This document shows positions 32,212-33,939 of a stretch of DNA of 33,939 bases, piece after piece. The DNA lies in assembly GCA_030612765.1 (NCBI GenBank), contig JAUWNG010000024.1, forward strand, positions 1 through 33,939, written 5' to 3'. Origin of the DNA: Planctomycetota bacterium (GTDB taxonomy: Bacteria; Planctomycetota; Planctomycetia; Pirellulales; Thermoguttaceae). Made by a program: the position numbers and the translations under genes. The stretch's first letter is position 1; every line of letters begins with the position of its first letter. The notes below the pieces were generated by a model. It had not been told where the DNA came from, ran no database searches, and saw only the letters and a program-made list of their open reading frames with translations.

Positions 32212-33594
32212 ATGTTTCATCGCGCTAATGCGGCCAACTTTTCCCGTAGTGATCTAGTTCTCTCCGCTTTCCTCTCCGCGATTGTTTTGATGGTTTGCTC
32301 GTCCGCCAACGGGCAAATAGACGACGACGACCAGCGGTACGGCCGTGCGGTGGGTGGAATCTCAATCGACGCCGACGGCCTGCTGAGCGGCGCGCGGCCG
32401 GACGCCTTAGGCACGCTTAGCAGACTGCGCAGTCAAGCGATGCAAAATATCCCCGACGCCATGAACGCAACCGCGGACATGCGGAAGATTTCGCTCCGCC
32501 AATTGGAAGCGGCCTTGGAAGACTGCGTCAACAACAATAAACCCATTCCAGACGAGATCAAGTATCTCGCCGGCCTGCAACGCATCCGCTACGTCTTCGT
32601 TTATCCCGAGCAGAAGGACATCGTGCTGGTCGGCGTCGGCGAAGGCTGGAAAGTGGACGCCAAGGGCAACGTGGTGGGAATCGAATCCGGCCGGCCGGTA
32701 ATGTTGTTCGACGACCTGCTGGTGGCGCTTCGTACGGCGCGCGGGGCGGCGCAGGGAGGGATTACCTGCTCGATCGACCCCACGCCGCAAGGTCTCCAAC
32801 GCATGAGCCGGATCACCACGGGGCCGGTACAGAGCGGCAACCATGCCGAGGCGTTCGCCGTGGCCCGCGCGAAGGCGTTGGGTATGCAACGGATCAGCGT
32901 GCATGGCGTTCCGGCGACCAGCCATTTCGCCCGCGTATTGGTGGCGGCCGACTATCGCATGAAGCGGCTGGCGATGAACCTCGAGCCTTCGCCCGTCCGC
33001 GGTCTGCCCAGTTACTTGCAGATGCACTCTCCGCGTGCCCGCGGCCTTAAAACTCCTAGATTCTGGCTGGAGCCGTCTTATGAGGCGATTCTACACGACG
33101 CCGACTCCCTGGCGTTCGAGTTGTGCGGTTCGTCCGTGAAAGCCATGACCGAGGAAGACTTTTTGACCACTACCGGCAATATCAAGCACAGCGGAAAATC
33201 GAGCCTCGCGGCGCAGCGTTGGGCCGACATCATGACCAAAAAGTATCCCGAACTGGCCGTGGCCGATCCGATCTTCGGCGAGTTGCATAACTGCATGGAC
33301 CTGGCCGTGATCGGGGCGCTGATGGTCAGGGAAAATCTCTTGGAAAAAGCCGGCCTCAGCCTGCCGACCATGATGGATTCGGCCGAGTTGAAGACGGATG
33401 AGTTCAACGCGCCGAAGCAGGTCGAAAGCCAAGCGAGCGTGTTGAGGGTCAAAGGACGCTGGATCACCACCGCCTCGGGCGGCGTGGCGATCAATTCCTG
33501 GGGGATCGTCGAAAAGCTCCTCCGCGGCAGCGACAAGGTCGCCGCGGTCCGCGCCGAGTCGGTTCCCACCGAGAACGTCTGGTGGTGGAACTAA
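32212..33594 (+). CDS. DUF1598-type exported protein (460 aa)
   Basis: A signal peptide (residues 12-35, SDLVLSAFLSAIVLMVCSSA then NGQ) indicates export. The acidic mature N-terminus (QIDDDDQRYGRAVGGISIDA) is followed by a conserved domain with AGLQRIRYVFVYPEQKDIVL, VGVGEGWKVDAKGNVVGIES and GRPVMLFDDLLVALRTARGA, and a C-terminal region with KYPELAVADPIFGELHNCMD then LAVIGALMVREN, which I associate with DUF1598 of planctomycetes. No catalytic motif is evident and the function is unknown. The ATG at 32212 has AGGAG about 8 bp upstream; the frame extends upstream to 32128 without support. A repeat and a good terminator follow. The gene is divergent from an FHA-type activator. Confidence 0.85.
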   Translation: MFHRANAANFSRSDLVLSAFLSAIVLMVCSSANGQIDDDDQRYGRAVGGISIDADGLLSGARPDALGTLSRLRSQAMQNIPDAMNATADMRKISLRQLEAALEDCVNNNKPIPDEIKYLAGLQRIRYVFVYPEQKDIVLVGVGEGWKVDAKGNVVGIESGRPVMLFDDLLVALRTARGAAQGGITCSIDPTPQGLQRMSRITTGPVQSGNHAEAFAVARAKALGMQRISVHGVPATSHFARVLVAADYRMKRLAMNLEPSPVRGLPSYLQMHSPRARGLKTPRFWLEPSYEAILHDADSLAFELCGSSVKAMTEEDFLTTTGNIKHSGKSSLAAQRWADIMTKKYPELAVADPIFGELHNCMDLAVIGALMVRENLLEKAGLSLPTMMDSAELKTDEFNAPKQVESQASVLRVKGRWITTASGGVAINSWGIVEKLLRGSDKVAAVRAESVPTENVWWWN

Positions 33595-33612
33595 TGTGAC
33601 GAGTGCAGGCAT

Positions 33613-33678
33613 TGGGTGGCACTGGCATCTTGCCAGTGTTCTTGCCGCCAGCACTGGCGAGACGCCAGTGCCACCCAA
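33613..33678. repeat. Palindromic repeat, family C copy 3
   Basis: TTGGGTGGCACTGGCATCTT to GACGCCAGTGCCACCCAA, with two inner hairpins (CACTGGC/GCCAGTG). It lies between the DUF1598 stop and its terminator. Confidence 0.92.
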
Positions 33679-33696
33679 CCGCGAAGTTTCCCTAAG

Positions 33697-33725
33697 CCCA
33701 TCCGTCGCAACGGATGGGTTTTTTT
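33697..33725 (+). terminator. Rho-independent terminator after the DUF1598 gene
   Basis: The stem CCCATCCGT / ACGGATGGG (9 bp) with loop CGCA is followed directly by seven T residues (33719-33725). It is the only classical terminator I find in the window. Confidence 0.85.
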
Positions 33726-33753
33726 GTCGTCGGCTCACCGTCCGTGTGCGGCT

Positions 33754-33883
33754 AGATTTTCTGGCGGCTATGCCATTTTTGTCATTCTGAGCGCAGCGAA
33801 GAATCTCGCTTTTCCGGCAGCGTCGGCGAGATTCTTCGCTGCGCTCAGAATGACCGAACCTACCGGAAAATCTGGCCGCACAC
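33754..33883. repeat. Long palindromic repeat, family D copy 3
   Basis: Nearly identical to 419-548 and in the same orientation: AGATTTTCTGGCGGCTATGC, then the GTCATTCTGAG...CTCAGAATGAC hairpin, then TCTGGCCGCACACA. Differences are a handful of substitutions (for example GCAGCGTCGG for GTAACGTCGG in the loop). Confidence 0.93.
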
Positions 33884-33898
33884 ACCGTCCCCGGTCGC

Positions 33899-33927
33899 TT
33901 GCCATGCCGACCGAAAGGGGATATAAT
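33899..33927 (+). promoter_or_regulatory. Strong sigma70-type promoter reading out of the window
   Basis: TTGCCA (33899-33904) and TATAAT (33922-33927) with exactly 17 bp between them. It should drive a gene beginning to the right of the window. Confidence 0.6.
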
Positions 33928-33939
33928 TCCGCTAATACG

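Larger units (their letters stand above)
33595..33939. other. Right edge: repeats, terminator and an outward promoter
   Basis: This 345-bp stretch holds family C copy 3, the DUF1598 terminator, family D copy 3 and a promoter reading out of the window. No gene starts within it. Confidence 0.7.

Overview
The window looks like a chromosomal segment of a planctomycete, probably of the Pirellulales type. The evidence is two DUF1559 proteins, two PEP-CTERM surface proteins, a DUF1598 protein, a trypsin-like protease with a C-terminal SHD1 domain, an FHA-GAF-sigma54 regulator, GC-rich coding sequence, and intergenic spaces packed with palindromic repeats. I see no rRNA or tRNA genes, CRISPR array, transposase or phage genes.

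Layout. 0.1-1.9 kb (minus): a small hypothetical protein and an AAA+ ATPase. 2.3-10.5 kb (plus): a menaquinone (futalosine pathway) block with mqnA, mqnC, a NatA/NatB-like ABC exporter whose permease carries a CPBP protease domain, an amidohydrolase that is probably the aminofutalosine deaminase, miaA, and a pair of small toxin-antitoxin-like genes. 10.6-15.7 kb (plus): a zinc-ribbon DUF1559 protein, aspS, a thioredoxin-fold lipoprotein without catalytic cysteines, and nadE. 15.7-20.9 kb (minus): hflC, hflK, the DegP-like protease and truB. 21.1-24.8 kb (plus): a CHASE/HD-GYP hybrid, a PEP-CTERM protein and a classical DUF1559 pseudopilin-like protein. 24.9-28.3 kb: a methyltransferase (minus) divergent from a three-gene Zn/Mn-type ABC importer (plus). 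28.5-29.5 kb: a second PEP-CTERM protein. 29.7-31.8 kb (minus): the sigma-54 activator. 32.2-33.6 kb (plus): the DUF1598 protein, followed by a clear terminator. A good promoter at the right edge points to a gene outside the window.

The most striking feature is a large, mixed set of palindromic repeats (about a dozen families, 20-130 bp). Most lie between genes, often touching a start or stop codon. Several lie inside reading frames without breaking them: one in the ABC permease, one in the amidohydrolase and one in miaA. Three 30-bp tandem copies plus another element replace the stop codon between the amidohydrolase and miaA, and one more lies beyond the MiaA core. As a result 7484-10270 is a single stop-free frame of 928 codons spanning three genes. 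It resembles the in-frame palindromic elements of Rickettsia and is the best candidate here for something undescribed. A second oddity is the CHASE/HD-GYP protein, in which a periplasmic sensor joins a cytoplasmic phosphodiesterase domain with no second membrane segment.
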